A stretch of 40,882 bases of DNA from Candidatus Williamhamiltonella defendens (GTDB lineage: Bacteria > Pseudomonadota > Gammaproteobacteria > Enterobacterales > Enterobacteriaceae): assembly GCF_900699045.1 (NCBI RefSeq), contig NZ_CAADHL010000007.1, positions 1 to 40,882 on the forward strand, read 5' to 3'. Position 1 is the stretch's first letter; every line of letters begins with the position of its first letter. The position numbers and the translations under genes were made by a program. The notes beneath the pieces are model-generated. The model had not been told where the DNA came from. It saw nothing but the letters and a program-made list of their open reading frames with translations, and searched no databases. Of this stretch, positions 21,506 through 33,262 are shown in pieces.

Positions 21506-21524
21506 ACCTTTTCTGAGAAAAGGT
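21506..21524 (-). promoter_or_regulatory. Palindrome covering the mreD ribosome binding site
   Basis: ACCTTTTCT and AGAAAAGGT flank a single central base, just upstream of the mreD ATG (21498). Read on the minus strand, the distal arm contains AAAAGG, the only good Shine-Dalgarno sequence for mreD. In mRNA the arms could pair (with a small loop opened at the centre) and hide the site. Whether this regulates translation is inference. Confidence 0.4.
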
Positions 21525-21622
21525 CGCGGCTGACTTTGCAGAAGGCACTATTCTGGAATAAGAGGAAATATACCTTTTTTTGATAACATCACTTAATATC
21601 ATTTTTTGGAAACCTATATCCA

Positions 21623-22489
21623 TCACCTAGTTGACTGCATTTGGGGATCGAACGGCATATTCGCATGATAATTTTTATCCCATATCAGTAATAAATACCT
21701 GAGATTTTTTAAATTTGCAGTCGGTCTAGCCGTAATAATGCTGTCTGCTCTCTGAGAGTCGACTTGCACTGAAGAAACGACAGCAACAGGATACCCTTCA
21801 GGAAAACGTCCGCCCAAACCTGAGGTCAACAAAATATCACCATTATGAATATCTACGTCATTATTGAGATAGTCTAGTAGTAGATCGTATTGACATCCTC
21901 TACCCACTGCTACAGCTCTAATATCATTACGTAAAACCTGTACAGGTATAGCGTGTGATGTATCACAAATTAAGAGCACTCGGCTAGTCACTTGACTGAC
22001 ACTTATAACCTGGCCGACGATGCCTTTGTCGTTGATCACAGGCTGCCCCTCATAAACACCATGAATGCTTCCCTTATTGATTACAATTTGATCACTGTAA
22101 GGATTACGACTTATCGAAAGTACCTCTGTTATCATTTTGTTTTCTATTTGAACTAAAGGTGAGGCCATCAACGCTCGTAGTTGGCTATTTTCTTTTTTTA
22201 ATTGTTTTAATTTTTCTAAATCAATATTTTTAAGGAAGAGATCTAGACGCAAAGTTTGATTTTCTAGTTCATACTGCTGATGCGTTTTCAGCATTCTAGA
22301 GACGCGATCTAATATTTTTCCAGGAGAATTTGTTAAAAAATACAAGGGTGTGACTACGTTATCAAGATAATGGCGTATTTTAACCAAAGCACCAAATCGA
22401 GCATCTAAAATAACGAGGAATATAGCCAGAAAAATAGCACAAAAAAATCGCAATTCACGTGACGAATCATGACTAAAAAGACGCCTCAT
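21623..22489 (-). CDS. mreC: Rod shape-determining protein MreC, short C-terminus
   Basis: MreC is a bitopic membrane protein that links MreB to cell-wall enzymes through a periplasmic coiled coil and beta-barrel domain. A single N-terminal membrane helix (FFCAIFLAIFLVILDARFG, near residues 15-33) is followed by a coiled coil (about 70-108) and the core with NKGSIHGVYEGQPVINDKG, TSHAIPVQV and ILLTSGLGGRFPEGYPV. The product has 288 residues; E. coli MreC has 367, the difference being its low-complexity Pro/Ala/Gln tail, which is absent here. The core domain ends normally, so function is probably kept. A 124-base gap before mreD may be what is left of the tail. It starts 9 bases after mreB. Confidence 0.94.
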   Translation of the reverse strand: MRRLFSHDSSRELRFFCAIFLAIFLVILDARFGALVKIRHYLDNVVTPLYFLTNSPGKILDRVSRMLKTHQQYELENQTLRLDLFLKNIDLEKLKQLKKENSQLRALMASPLVQIENKMITEVLSISRNPYSDQIVINKGSIHGVYEGQPVINDKGIVGQVISVSQVTSRVLLICDTSHAIPVQVLRNDIRAVAVGRGCQYDLLLDYLNNDVDIHNGDILLTSGLGGRFPEGYPVAVVSSVQVDSQRADSIITARPTANLKNLRYLLLIWDKNYHANMPFDPQMQSTR

Positions 22490-22498
22490 AATGGATGC

Positions 22499-23557
<1,059 letters not shown>

Positions 23558-23822
23558 CTAAAAATGAAGAGGTCACTAAATTCACTTACTGTATCAGTCA
23601 GAAGAGATGCCAACAAGGCCAGAGATGTTAATTAGAGTGAGAATTTAAATGTAATGTTAGGTGATTTTTAAAATACAGTTCAAAATAAATAAAAATAATC
23701 CGTAACAGGTAAAAATTGATGACATCTCTCAGAAGTTTTAAAAGAAGCTTAGACATGCAAAATTCATTGGTTAAAATTCAAAAAAGTTGCGATTGCTAGA
23801 AAATGCTAAATTTTTGCGTTTA

Positions 23823-25088
23823 TCAAATACGGCTCATCGCATCAGAATCGACTTTAGCAAAGCAGCGTCTTTCAGAATTGATTGGTTTTTAAATTTCTTC
23901 AACACCGTGTGCTAATGACATAAAACCTGACTCAAACGCAGAGGGCGCGAAATCAATCCTTTCTTTAAGCATAAAACGAAAAATGTTTGAAACGTTCAAT
24001 ATTGCATTTTGTACATCTTTATAATCAATGACTGCTATCGCATCAGTAAAAACCAAATATCCCACAGAGATGATTAATGATCAAAGGAATATTGTGTGCT
24101 TAAGCAGCCTTGTTAGGCTCAGAACTAATCATGTTCTCAATTCATTTAGTTTTTATGCAAACCAATCCTAGCCAATTCTGTTAAGCAGGAAAAACACGCC
24201 ACTATTCTGAGCGGATGGCCTGATAACGTCTATGACTGATACACTGGATCTAAAGGCGCTAATATTGATATCACCTCCTTGCAATATCCAAAAGCAGCGC
24301 CAGGCAGGCCATGCACGATAATTTTTCCTAAAAAGGTAAGATCAGGTTTGATATTGTAATACTCTTGAGCGCCTCTTAAAGCCACGAGAAAACCCGTCAT
24401 CACTTCATCCATAATGAGTAATCCTTTAAATTCATTACATAATTGACGAAATCCAGGCAAGAAATTTTCTGATGGAAGGATGTAGTGCATATTTTCAGAA
24501 ACGGGCTCTACGATAATAGCCGCTACTTCTTTTAAATAATCCTCTAAGTTTTTTCGGACTAAGCTCAGATCGTTATAAGTATAGATTACAGTATGTTGAG
24601 CAAAATCTTTTGGAACTCCTAGCAAATTAGATTGCCCTAATGTTAAACCCCCCGAGCTGGCTTTGACGAGTAAACAATCTGAATGACCGTGATAGCAGTT
24701 TTCAAAATTAATAATTTGATCTCATTTTGCGAATTCTCTTGCCAAGCGAATGACATGCATGGTCGCTTCTGTTCCTGAATTTACTATTCTCATCATATCT
24801 ATACTGGGCACTAATTGGGTCAATATTAACGCCATTTTCACTTCTAGTTCAGTGAATGCTCCCAAATAATCCCATTTTCAATCGCTTTAGTCAGTGCATT
24901 ACATATCACCTGCCTCTAAGATCCGACAGAATCAATGTAAGCTCCACTGTATACATCATATACATAGGCGCCACCTGCCCTTTCTACAAAGAAAGGGTTA
25001 CTATCCACTTCTTTGCCTGTACTAGAGAATTCACCTCTTCTGGAATAAAATACTGAGCAATGTCCAATAGCTTATTGGAATCATTCAT
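23823..25088 (-). pseudogene. hemL: hemL pseudogene (glutamate-1-semialdehyde aminomutase)
   Basis: HemL converts glutamate-1-semialdehyde into 5-aminolevulinate, the last step of the C5 route into tetrapyrroles. The remnant starts at an ATG at 25088 (MNDSNKLLDIAQYFIPEEVN, compare [20 protein letters not shown]) and ends at a stop at 23823. The middle still reads well for 131 codons at 24230-24625, with [19 protein letters not shown] and the PLP-lysine block, degenerate here as [16 protein letters not shown] (E. coli LGKIIGGGMPVGAFG). The C-terminal APSAFESGFMSLAHGVEE is recognisable and followed by a stop. Several frameshifts and stops separate the pieces. Length is near normal, so decay is by small changes and recent in age. 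It lies 11 bases after the yhgF remnant. Confidence 0.93.
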
Positions 25089-25099
25089 TTACCAAGCTC

Positions 25100-27152
25100 C
25101 TAATGACTATGAATGTTTATTTTTATCGCAGAAGCAAACGCATCGCTAAGTGCAGAATTCTTAAAATGACTGATTGGGGCATTTTTAAGAGGTCTTTTTT
25201 TGTCAGTCTCTTTTCTTTTTATTCATTTTCAGAGGCTGTTTTATCTTTTTTATCAGCGATCGTTTCGTCCAATCGCATGCTCAAAGCAACATGCTTTCCT
25301 TCCATGTCAATAGAAAGTACCTTAACGTGTACAATGTCGTCCGTTTTAATCAGCTCATGAGGAGCTGTCACAAATTGATTAGTCATGAAAGAGATATGTA
25401 CTAGGCCGTTTTGATGTAAACCTGTATAAATAAACGCGACAAAATGAGTGATGTTAGTGACAGAGCCCTGTAAAATCATTTTTGTAATCAGATCCTTGAT
25501 GGTTTCTATTTCATCCGAAAAGAATCAGCGTTTTAAAATCAGGTCATGGGCCTTCTCTGGTTTTTCAAGCTCTTTCAAAATATTGCGTACTGTGGGGATA
25601 CCAAATCGGTTATTCACAAAATTCCTGGATTGAATGATTGTAAAATGGAGATGTTACCCATTACTTGAGAGAAGTGTTGTTTCGTCGATTTCAAAATATT
25701 TTCCACTACTGGATAGGATTCCTGATGAAGAGTGGAAGTATCTAAAGGATTATCTCCATTATTGATGCGAAAAAGCCACGCGCTTTGTTCAGACGCTTTT
25801 AGGCCAAATTGGTTATTGCTACCGATGAATAAAACGGCCGTTAAGATCACGCCAATTCACGATATTTTTTGCCATGCTTGTGCTTAAGCCAGCCACTCGA
25901 GTCAGTAATGGAACGGAGTCGGTATTGAGATCGACGCCTACTGAATTGACACAATCTTCCCCCACGGCCATTAATTTTTAGCCAACTGCGTTGGGCCAAT
26001 ATCATGCTGATATTAGCCCACCCCAATCGATTTTAGATAGATTTTGGATCGATTTTCACTAATTGAACCAGAGGATCCTATATCCGTCGATCAATAGAGA
26101 CAGCACCACGAATATACACATCTAAATCAGGAAACTCTTCTGTTGCCAGTTCAGAAGCGGAATACACGGAAGCTTCTGCTTCACTGACAATCACTGTTTG
26201 ACTGTTGACTGACGGATACTGCTTTTGAACTTCTACATAAAATCGTTCTGTTTCCTGGGATGCCGTTCCGTTCCAAATCCAAACCCATTCTACCTGATGT
26301 TCAAGACACAAATGCGCCACTCGAATAACCGTATTGGCTACTTGACCTGTGTGGGGATATACCGTATCGGTCGCGAGCAATTTTCCTGTGGCATGGACTA
26401 ACGCAATTCTCACCCCGGTTCTTAACACAGGATCCATTCCCATCGTGGGCTACATCCCTGCAGAGGCTGCCATTAGAAAATCTTTCATATTGATTTCAAA
26501 GACTTCAATGGCTTGTTTTCTGAACATTTTTCTTACATTTCAAATCAACTCTGTTTTAAGATGGGGGGAGTATTTTCACACGCCATGCCCATTGCAACAC
26601 CGTTTTGCGCCAATGATCAGAAGGAGCATTATTAAGCCGAATGTTAAAATGTTCTACTAGAATTGCTTCGCTGTGATCTTAGTCTGAAAGCACCTTTAAA
26701 ACCAATTGCAGCACACTTTCACTACGCCCGCGAAATAGCGTAAGCGCACGATGTGAGGGAATTTTTGCAATAGGCTACTGATACTTAAAATAATCACGAA
26801 ACTTAGCGCCAATTTCTTCTTTTTCAGGTACAACCTGAAAAACGAAACTCGCATTTTTTCAAAGATATTGACGCACTTTTAAGAGCAATGCCGCGTCTTC
26901 TGCAAAACGTGCTCCATGAAAATATAACGGGCGCCTTCTAGATCAGATTTTATGTCTGTGATGTTTTTCAGCATTGATATATTATTGCGCTAAGATCTTA
27001 AGATCTTTATGCGGATCCTGCCATAACCTTTCAGCAAGAGACTTAAGACCTGCTTCGATTACAATATAACCTTTGGTACGAAGCTTCGGTCTATCAGGCA
27101 AATTAGGATCGGCTTGAATTTCTTCTGCAAAAAGATGGTTTAATGAAGTCAT
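25100..27152 (-). pseudogene. yhgF: yhgF/tex pseudogene (S1-domain RNA-binding protein)
   Basis: Tex/YhgF is a conserved S1-domain protein linked to transcription and stress tolerance. Five pieces follow the E. coli order. The N-terminus is MTSLNHLFAEEIQADPNL, then an in-frame jump over about 90 residues to RTKGYIVIEAGLKSLAERLW (26982-27152). The YqgF-like core is at 26078-26443 (GMDPVLRTGVRIALVHATGK, TVYPHTGQ, ETERFYVEVQKQYPSV). The helix-hairpin-helix part is at 25614-25850 (FRINNGDNPLDTSTLH). The S1 domain is at 25219-25479 (MILQGSVTNITHFVAFIYTG). The C-terminal SALSDAFASAI ends at a stop at 25100. Deletions, stops and frameshifts rule out a full protein. The S1-domain fragment alone has an ATG and 86 codons, but I see no reason to think it is expressed. 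Confidence 0.93.
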
Positions 27153-27218
27153 TATGATTTTTATCATCAACGTAATGAGGCAAAAAAGGAGACTATTTTT
27201 ATTTATTTTTATAGTTAG

Positions 27219-28595
27219 TTACAAAAAAAAGGGGCTAGGTTGAAATAATCGCTCAACATCAGGCACAAATTTTTTATGCGTAATAAACATCACAATATGA
27301 TCCCCTTGTTGAATGATAGCGTTGTTATTGGCAATAATCACTTCATCACCGCGTGCAATAGCCCCAATAACCGTACCTGAAGGAAGCTTAATATCTTTAA
27401 TTTTACGACCGACGACTTTAGATGTGCTTTCATCACCATGAGCTATTGCTTCAATGGCTTCAGCAACACCACGTCGAAGTGAAAAAACACTCACAATATC
27501 TGCTTTGCGCACATGACCCAATAACGCTGAAATAGTGACTTGTTGCGGTGAAATCACAATGTCTATGACGCCACCCTGCACTAAATCAACGTACGCACTA
27601 CGTTGAATCAGCACCATAGCTTTTTTAGCGCCCATCTTTTTTGCTAACATGGCTGACATAATATTGTCTTCATCATCATTGGTCACAGCGATAAAAACAT
27701 CGACTTGCTCTACTTGCTCTTGAGCCAGTAATTCATGATCAGAGGCATTACCATAATAAATAATTGTATTATTTAGTATTTCTGTTAATTCGGTTGCTCT
27801 ATTTTTGTTACGCTCAATTAATTTAACATAGTAATGTTTTTCTAATTTTAGTGCTAAACCAGCCCCTATATTACCGCCTCCGACTATCATAATCCGTTTG
27901 TAAGGTTTTTCTAAACGCTGTAATTCACTTATCACAGCGCGAATGTGTTGTGAAGCAGCCACAAAAAACACTTCATCATTTGCTTCAATAATAGTAGACC
28001 CTTGTGGCCGAATCGGTCTATCTTGCCGAAAAATAGCCGCAACCCTTGTGTTGATATGAGGCATACGTTCAGGTAAAGAAGAAAGTGCATTACCGACAAG
28101 AGGACCGCCATAATACGCATTGACTGCAACAATATTTATTTTTTTATCAGCAAAATTAATCACTTGAAAAGCACCAGGATACTCTATGAGCTGATCAATA
28201 TAATCAATCACTAATTGCTCTGGTGAAATCAGATAGTCAACAGGTATGACTTCGGGTTGGAAAAGCTTCGCCGTTTCAAAAATATATTCAGTAGAACGAA
28301 TACGAGCGATACGATTGGGTGTGTTAAACAATGAGTAAGCCACCTGGCAAGCCATCATATTGATTTCATCAGAATTAGTGACTGCAATTAACATATCTGC
28401 ATTTTGAGCACCTGCTTCTCTTAATATACGAGGATAAGATCCCTGCCCTTGTATCACACGTAGATCTAACCTGTCCTGTAGCTCACGTAAGCGATTGACA
28501 TCAATATCAACAACAGTGATATCATTATTTTCGCTCGCTAGGTTTTCTGCCAGTGTTACACCTACCTGACCTGCTCCAAGAATAATGATTCTCAT
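27219..28595 (-). CDS. trkA: Potassium uptake regulatory subunit TrkA
   Basis: TrkA is the cytosolic NAD(H)-binding subunit that gates the TrkH/TrkG potassium channels. The 458-residue length equals E. coli TrkA. Two tandem RCK units are visible. Each begins with a Rossmann GxGxx[21 protein letters not shown] at the N-terminus and [18 protein letters not shown] near residue 235. Each ends in a TrkA-C domain (for example [20 protein letters not shown]). The frame is clean. It follows rsmB by 17 bases, as in the def-fmt-rsmB-trkA operon of E. coli. mscL, which follows in E. coli, is absent, and the yhgF remnant lies downstream instead. No trkH is in the window. Confidence 0.97.
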   Translation of the reverse strand: MRIIILGAGQVGVTLAENLASENNDITVVDIDVNRLRELQDRLDLRVIQGQGSYPRILREAGAQNADMLIAVTNSDEINMMACQVAYSLFNTPNRIARIRSTEYIFETAKLFQPEVIPVDYLISPEQLVIDYIDQLIEYPGAFQVINFADKKINIVAVNAYYGGPLVGNALSSLPERMPHINTRVAAIFRQDRPIRPQGSTIIEANDEVFFVAASQHIRAVISELQRLEKPYKRIMIVGGGNIGAGLALKLEKHYYVKLIERNKNRATELTEILNNTIIYYGNASDHELLAQEQVEQVDVFIAVTNDDEDNIMSAMLAKKMGAKKAMVLIQRSAYVDLVQGGVIDIVISPQQVTISALLGHVRKADIVSVFSLRRGVAEAIEAIAHGDESTSKVVGRKIKDIKLPSGTVIGAIARGDEVIIANNNAIIQQGDHIVMFITHKKFVPDVERLFQPSPFFL

Positions 28596-28612
28596 AATTT
28601 TTTATACCCTTG

Positions 28613-29902
28613 TCACGAGCGCTTGGTGATTTTTGCATAAAAGAAACCATCACCTTCATCAGTTTGTGGCAAGTTTTGTAGACCTATTATTGCTGCATCT
28701 TGAATTGTTATGCTTTCTGCATCGAGTTGCTGTTTCAAAAATCCGGTGATTTGTTGTTGATTTTCTTCAGGTAAAATAGAACAAGTGCTGTAAAGCAGCA
28801 TCCCTCCCTGTCTGAGCGTTGGCCAGACAGCTTTGATGAGCTTAGATTGTAATTGAGCCAGTGTTGCGATATCACTATCACGCCTGAGCCATTTTATATC
28901 AGGATGACGACGAATAATACCTGTGGCGGAACAAGGCACATCCAGTAAAATTTTATCGAACATTTTTCCTTCATACCATTGCTCAGGTACAAGAGCGTTA
29001 GCCACTTTTAGCCTGGCTGATAAATGTAAGCGTTGTAAATTTTCTTTGATGCGCTCTAAACGCTTTGCATCGATATCGATCGCTAATACATTAGCACTAG
29101 GAGCCCTCTCAAGAATATGAGTTGTTTTAACACCTGGGGCCGCACATAAATCAAGAATATAGTCATCGTTTTGAGGGTCGAGTAAATCAATACATCTTTG
29201 AGCTGCCACATCCTGGACTGTTGCCCAACCCAAATCAAAACCAGGGAGTTTTTTAACTGAACATGGGGGTAAAATTTGTACTGCGTCAAGGCAAATAGAG
29301 TGCGCTTTTGCTTTGATTCCTGATTTTTCTAATTCAGTCATATATTTTTCTCTAGAATTATGAAGCACATTAACCCTTATCCACATTGGAGGTCTTTCGT
29401 TATTCGCCCTCAAAATAGATGGCCATTGTTCAGGATAAGCGGTTTTTATTCGTTGTAATAACCATTGTGGATGTAAATAAGGATCTTGAGCCTTTACTTT
29501 TTGAAGTAAGTTTTCTTTTCTCCGCTCAAATTCACGCAGTATCGCGTTTATCAATCCTTTGACTTGTGGATATTTCAAAACGGCTGCCGCTTTCACTGTT
29601 TCAGATAAAATGGCATGTGGTGGAATACGGGTATAAATGAGCTGATATAAGCCAACCATCAGCAAGAAATGCAAAAGACGTTTTTTGGCATTTAACGGGC
29701 GTGTCATTAAATGCTTCAGACAATGCTCCAACCTTGGCAGCACCCTCAAGGTGCCAAAACACAGTTCTTGGAGCAATGCCTTATCTTTATCAGGGACATG
29801 ATTCTGTACTTCAGGCAAAACAACACTGAGTGAACGCCCTTTATCTAATACTTGACTGATAATTTGCGCAGCAATAGCTCGAAGCTGATATGTATTTTTC
29901 AT
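28613..29902 (-). CDS. rsmB: 16S rRNA m5C967 methyltransferase RsmB
   Basis: RsmB methylates C967 of 16S rRNA. The ATG at 29902 gives [20 protein letters not shown] and 429 residues, exactly the E. coli length; it overlaps the fmt stop by one base (TGATGA). An N-terminal NusB-like domain ([29 protein letters not shown]) is followed by the methyltransferase domain. Both catalytic cysteines are present, in DVPCSATG and [10 protein letters not shown]. One change stands out in the cofactor motif: [13 protein letters not shown] has Val where the family has Gly (APGGKT). Effect unknown. It belongs to the def-fmt-rsmB-trkA operon. Confidence 0.95.
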   Translation of the reverse strand: MKNTYQLRAIAAQIISQVLDKGRSLSVVLPEVQNHVPDKDKALLQELCFGTLRVLPRLEHCLKHLMTRPLNAKKRLLHFLLMVGLYQLIYTRIPPHAILSETVKAAAVLKYPQVKGLINAILREFERRKENLLQKVKAQDPYLHPQWLLQRIKTAYPEQWPSILRANNERPPMWIRVNVLHNSREKYMTELEKSGIKAKAHSICLDAVQILPPCSVKKLPGFDLGWATVQDVAAQRCIDLLDPQNDDYILDLCAAPGVKTTHILERAPSANVLAIDIDAKRLERIKENLQRLHLSARLKVANALVPEQWYEGKMFDKILLDVPCSATGIIRRHPDIKWLRRDSDIATLAQLQSKLIKAVWPTLRQGGMLLYSTCSILPEENQQQITGFLKQQLDAESITIQDAAIIGLQNLPQTDEGDGFFYAKITKRS

Positions 29903-30861
29903 CAGGATAAAAGTTGTTTCCCTATTTGAAACCATTCATTTCTTGAATTAAGAACATCTCGGGCTGAGATAATTTTTTTACCAGGTAATTGGAATTTCGT
30001 CATGTTTAACACACCATCGGAAGTAAGAATTTGGATTCCGTTTTTATCCGATTTTAGGACGGTGCCTGGTTGGAGATGAGAAACTTGCTGCGAATCAAGC
30101 ATAGATTGAGCTTCCCAGACCTTTATAATTTGTTCATTCATGATGAAATAACTGACAGGCCAGGGGTTGAATGCTCGAACACAGCGTTCTAAATGAGCAG
30201 CAGGCAGAGACCAATCAAGTTTAGCTTCTTTTTTAGTTAATTTGTGAGCGTAAGTTGTATGTGCTTCGTTTTGCGTTTCTCCATGAATATGACCGCGGGC
30301 CATTTTTTTTAATGTGAGCAATAAATCTTGAGATCCTAATGAGGCTAACTTAGCCTGCAAACTCGCACTGGTATCATCGGGTTGTATTGGATGAACGGTT
30401 TTATACAACATGTTCCCTGTGTCTAAGCCTGAATCCATTTGCATAATAGTAACGCCCGTTTCTTTATCTCCTGCCCAAATCGCCCGCTGAATAGGAGCCG
30501 CTCCCCGCCATCGAGGAAGAAGAGAAGGATGGACATTAATGCATCCCAAACGAGGCATGTTCAATACCGCTTTAGGAAGGAGTAAACCATAGGCAACCAC
30601 AACCATAACATCCGCATCTAAATCAAGGATACTTTGTTGTTCTTCTTTTAAACCGAGTGAATGAGGTTGATAAACTGGAATATGATGTTGAGTGGCTAAC
30701 ATTTTTACCGGGCTAAAAGCCAGTTTTTTCCCTCTTCCAGCAGGAAGATCGGGTCGTGTAAAAACGCTGAGAATGTTTTGTTTATGAGATAATAAATGTT
30801 GAAGGTGACAGGCTGATAAATCAGGCGTCCCTGCAAAAATAATTTTTAAAGATTCGGACAC
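29902..30861 (-). CDS. fmt: Methionyl-tRNA formyltransferase
   Basis: Fmt formylates initiator Met-tRNA with 10-formyl-tetrahydrofolate, the first step in making fMet start tRNA. The 319-residue product (E. coli 315) has the N-terminal [18 protein letters not shown], a positively charged insertion ([18 protein letters not shown]), and the catalytic block [17 protein letters not shown] with its Asn and His, followed by [13 protein letters not shown] with its Asp. The C-terminal OB-fold domain has FNPWPVSYF. It follows def by 9 bases and overlaps rsmB by one base. Confidence 0.97.
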   Translation of the reverse strand: MSESLKIIFAGTPDLSACHLQHLLSHKQNILSVFTRPDLPAGRGKKLAFSPVKMLATQHHIPVYQPHSLGLKEEQQSILDLDADVMVVVAYGLLLPKAVLNMPRLGCINVHPSLLPRWRGAAPIQRAIWAGDKETGVTIMQMDSGLDTGNMLYKTVHPIQPDDTSASLQAKLASLGSQDLLLTLKKMARGHIHGETQNEAHTTYAHKLTKKEAKLDWSLPAAHLERCVRAFNPWPVSYFIMNEQIIKVWEAQSMLDSQQVSHLQPGTVLKSDKNGIQILTSDGVLNMTKFQLPGKKIISARDVLNSRNEWFQIGKQLLS

Positions 30862-30870
30862 TGAGCTTCC

Positions 30871-31449
30871 TTAAATTGATATGAGACGTTTTTCAAAACC
30901 AATAGAAAGGGGTAAGTTATTTTGTGCTATTGGTTCATTTATCTTTTTTTTCATTAATTTTTTCATTTTTTCCATCTTTTTTTGGACACGCTGACGCTTA
31001 AAGGGTGAAATGTAATCGACAAAAAGCTTCCCAATAAGATGATCCATTTCGTGTTGAATGCAAATCGCCAATAAGTCATCTGCATACAACCTAAAAGATC
31101 TCCCATCACGATTTAATGCTTCAATGGTAATCTCTTTTGCTCTTGGTATTAATGCTTTTTCAACAGGAATAGAAAGACAACCTTCTTCAATGCCAGTTTC
31201 TCCGCTTTTTTCTAATAATTCCGGATTAATTAATATGAGAGGCTGATGACGATCTTCTGAAATGTCAATAACAATAATCCGTTGATGAATATTGACCTGC
31301 GTTGCCGCTAAACCAATGCCTTCCGCCTGATACATAGTTTCTAGCATATCATCAGTTATTTGCCGAATTTGAGCATCCATTTTTTTAACTGGACTTGCAA
31401 TTTTGCGAAGCCGATCGTCTGGAAAATGTAATATTTGTAATATTGACAT
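30871..31449 (-). CDS. def: Peptide deformylase, with Lys-rich C-terminal extension
   Basis: Def removes the N-formyl group from new proteins, using a ferrous or zinc ion. All three motifs are intact: [13 protein letters not shown] and QHEMDHL. The product has 192 residues, while E. coli Def has 169. The extra residues are at the C-terminus after the helix that contacts the ribosome, in a lysine-rich stretch ([15 protein letters not shown]) followed by an unremarkable tail. The extension may be a read-on after loss of the original stop. It starts the def-fmt-rsmB-trkA operon and is divergent from the dprA remnant, as in E. coli. Confidence 0.97.
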   Translation of the reverse strand: MSILQILHFPDDRLRKIASPVKKMDAQIRQITDDMLETMYQAEGIGLAATQVNIHQRIIVIDISEDRHQPLILINPELLEKSGETGIEEGCLSIPVEKALIPRAKEITIEALNRDGRSFRLYADDLLAICIQHEMDHLIGKLFVDYISPFKRQRVQKKMEKMKKLMKKKINEPIAQNNLPLSIGFEKRLISI

Positions 31450-31574
31450 AAATTATTCGATATCTATTGAAGTAATAAAAAATACTGAATACTCATTTTA
31501 ATCATTTTTGTTATTGATGAACAGCATCATATTAATCCTGTTTCATAGCAGGCTTTGTAAAGAGAGAGATTATA

Positions 31575-32666
31575 TTAAATAAGGAAATATGGTTACAAAT
31601 GAGTATGATTAAATGTTTTAATACAGCTCAAAGGATGAAAGTAGGGGAGTATGTACAAGTTTATTATAACATTCATGTCGGATATACTTATACCCGAAGG
31701 TTTAAAACAAAAACAATGCCAATAATTTACTTTGTCTTTAAATGCAAAATACATTAACGCTATCTTAAGTTGGTTAGGAAAAGATGATTATCATATGTTG
31801 TTATATGGTCACTCAGAATATCTAAAACAACTTACTTATATCTCTTTTGTGCCTCTTTTATTATTTGCGACAGGAGATACCTTCACTCTTTCTTAAGAAC
31901 AAATTGCCATGGTTAGGAGCCGAAATTCTAGTCACTATAGTGAGCGTTTGGTAAAGTATTTTACTAAATAGCTTTCTAGGCCGGATTGATTCTTACCAGT
32001 AGATTAGCGATTGGAATCGATAGCATTTGCTATCAATCTGCTTTGAATTTAACAGGTAAAACCATTGCTGTACTAGGTAGTGGTTTAGAAAATATTTATC
32101 ATCGACGCCATTGTGATTTAGCCAGACGTATTAGAGAAGAAGGGGGCACTATTGTATCTGAGTTTTTAACTACTACTCTGCCTTTGTCACAAATTTCACA
32201 AGAATAAACCGCATTATTAGTGGACTCATCGCCACAGTTGTCATGGTATAATTCTCTTTGAGAAGCGGTTCTCTTATGACTGCTTATTATACACTTGAAC
32301 AAGGTCGAGACGTATTTTATTTACCTGGTCCTTTAGGAAGGCCTACCAGCGAAGGGAGTCATTGATTAATTCAACAAAGTGCTTATTTGGTTAATAAATC
32401 TTACAGATATTATTGAGCAAATAAGAAGTTTGCTAAAATGGTTAGCCATGTCTCATTTTGCAAGCGTGGCTTTTACACAACCAGAGTTGTTATTAGATCC
32501 GACATTTCCTGCTTTATTAAGTAGCATAGAGTATGAAGCCACTCCTGTTGATATGATTGCCAAACGCACACATCAGCCAGTATCAGAAATACTCATCTAA
32601 TTACTTGAATTGGAACTTTCAGGATGGCTTTCTTCCGTTAATTGTGGGTATATTCGCCTTAAATAA
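31575..32666 (+). pseudogene. dprA: dprA (smf) pseudogene
   Basis: DprA loads RecA on incoming single-stranded DNA in natural transformation. Pieces follow the E. coli order. KEIWLQMSMI lies at the start near 31575. ILSWLGKDDYHMLLYGHSEY follows, then IAMVRSRNSSHYSERLVKYF (family VVGSRxxSxYGExW). The Rossmann core spans 31986-32207 (SRLAIGIDSICYQSALNL, KTIAVLGSGLENIYHRRH). NRIISGL, then LRSGSLMTAYYTLEQGRDVF (family LRSGSLVTARxALEQGREVF), come next. The winged-helix tail is PVDMIAKRTHQPVSEIL and LLELELSGWLSS. Stops and frameshifts lie between nearly all of them. It keeps the full span of the gene. It is followed by tsaC, as in E. coli, without the intervening smg and yrdD. Confidence 0.94.
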
Positions 32667-32679
32667 GAGGTATAATGAC

Positions 32680-33252
32680 ATGAATATAAAAAATAACCCT
32701 ACGTTCTTTTCAGTCCTAAAAGCATTAAAAAATGAGGAGGTAATAGCTTATCCAACAGAATCTGTTTTTGGCTTAGGCTGTGATCCAGATAGTCAAAAGG
32801 CGGTGAATAATTTATTGCGTTTAAAACAGCGACCTCAAAAAAAGGGATTAATTTTGATAGCAGCCAGTTATCAGCAATTACAACCCTATATTAATGATGA
32901 GCAGGTCAGTACTGAACAACGTAAAAAAATTTTTACAAGCTGGCCAGGGCACTTCACTTGGGTGTTCCCAATCTCTATTATCCAAACACCATCTTGGTTA
33001 AGTGGGGAATTTAATTCGTTAGCAGTCAGAGTATCTGCTCATCCTTTGGTCAGACAGTTATGTTCTTGCTTTGGTAAGCCTTTGGTGTCAAGCAGTGCTA
33101 ACATCACAAGCCAAACACCTTGCCGTACATCCAGAGAAGTGGTTTTACAGTTTGGCCATCAGTTGTCTGTGTTATCAGGCAATGTAGGAAGGCATCTAAA
33201 ACCCTCTGAAATCAGAGATACATTGACGGATAGATTAATTCGCGCAGGATAA
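32680..33252 (+). CDS. tsaC: Threonylcarbamoyl-AMP synthase TsaC
   Basis: TsaC makes threonylcarbamoyl-AMP from threonine, bicarbonate and ATP, the first step of the t6A37 modification in tRNAs that read ANN codons. The ATG at 32680, with AGAGG 9 bases upstream, gives 190 residues, the E. coli length. A frame opening at 32557 would add 41 residues from dprA remnant DNA and is rejected. Motifs are the YrdC-type EVIAYPTESVFGLGCDPDS, LKQRPQKKGLILIA, FTWVFP, SLAVRVSAHP and PLVSSSANITSQTPCRT. It is downstream of the dprA remnant. aroE, normally overlapping the end of tsaC, has been lost, and the convergent queD begins 10 bases away. Confidence 0.95.
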   Translation: MNIKNNPTFFSVLKALKNEEVIAYPTESVFGLGCDPDSQKAVNNLLRLKQRPQKKGLILIAASYQQLQPYINDEQVSTEQRKKIFTSWPGHFTWVFPISIIQTPSWLSGEFNSLAVRVSAHPLVRQLCSCFGKPLVSSSANITSQTPCRTSREVVLQFGHQLSVLSGNVGRHLKPSEIRDTLTDRLIRAG

Positions 33253-33262
33253 GTATGAGGAT

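Noticed and set aside
29377-29385. Second perfect TTATCCACA
   Set aside because: It lies inside rsmB, where it encodes the conserved MWIRV segment. Single and far from dnaA; chance.
32557-32679. 41-residue N-terminal extension of tsaC
   Set aside because: It is translated from the dprA pseudogene tail. The ATG at 32680 has a good ribosome binding site and gives the family length.
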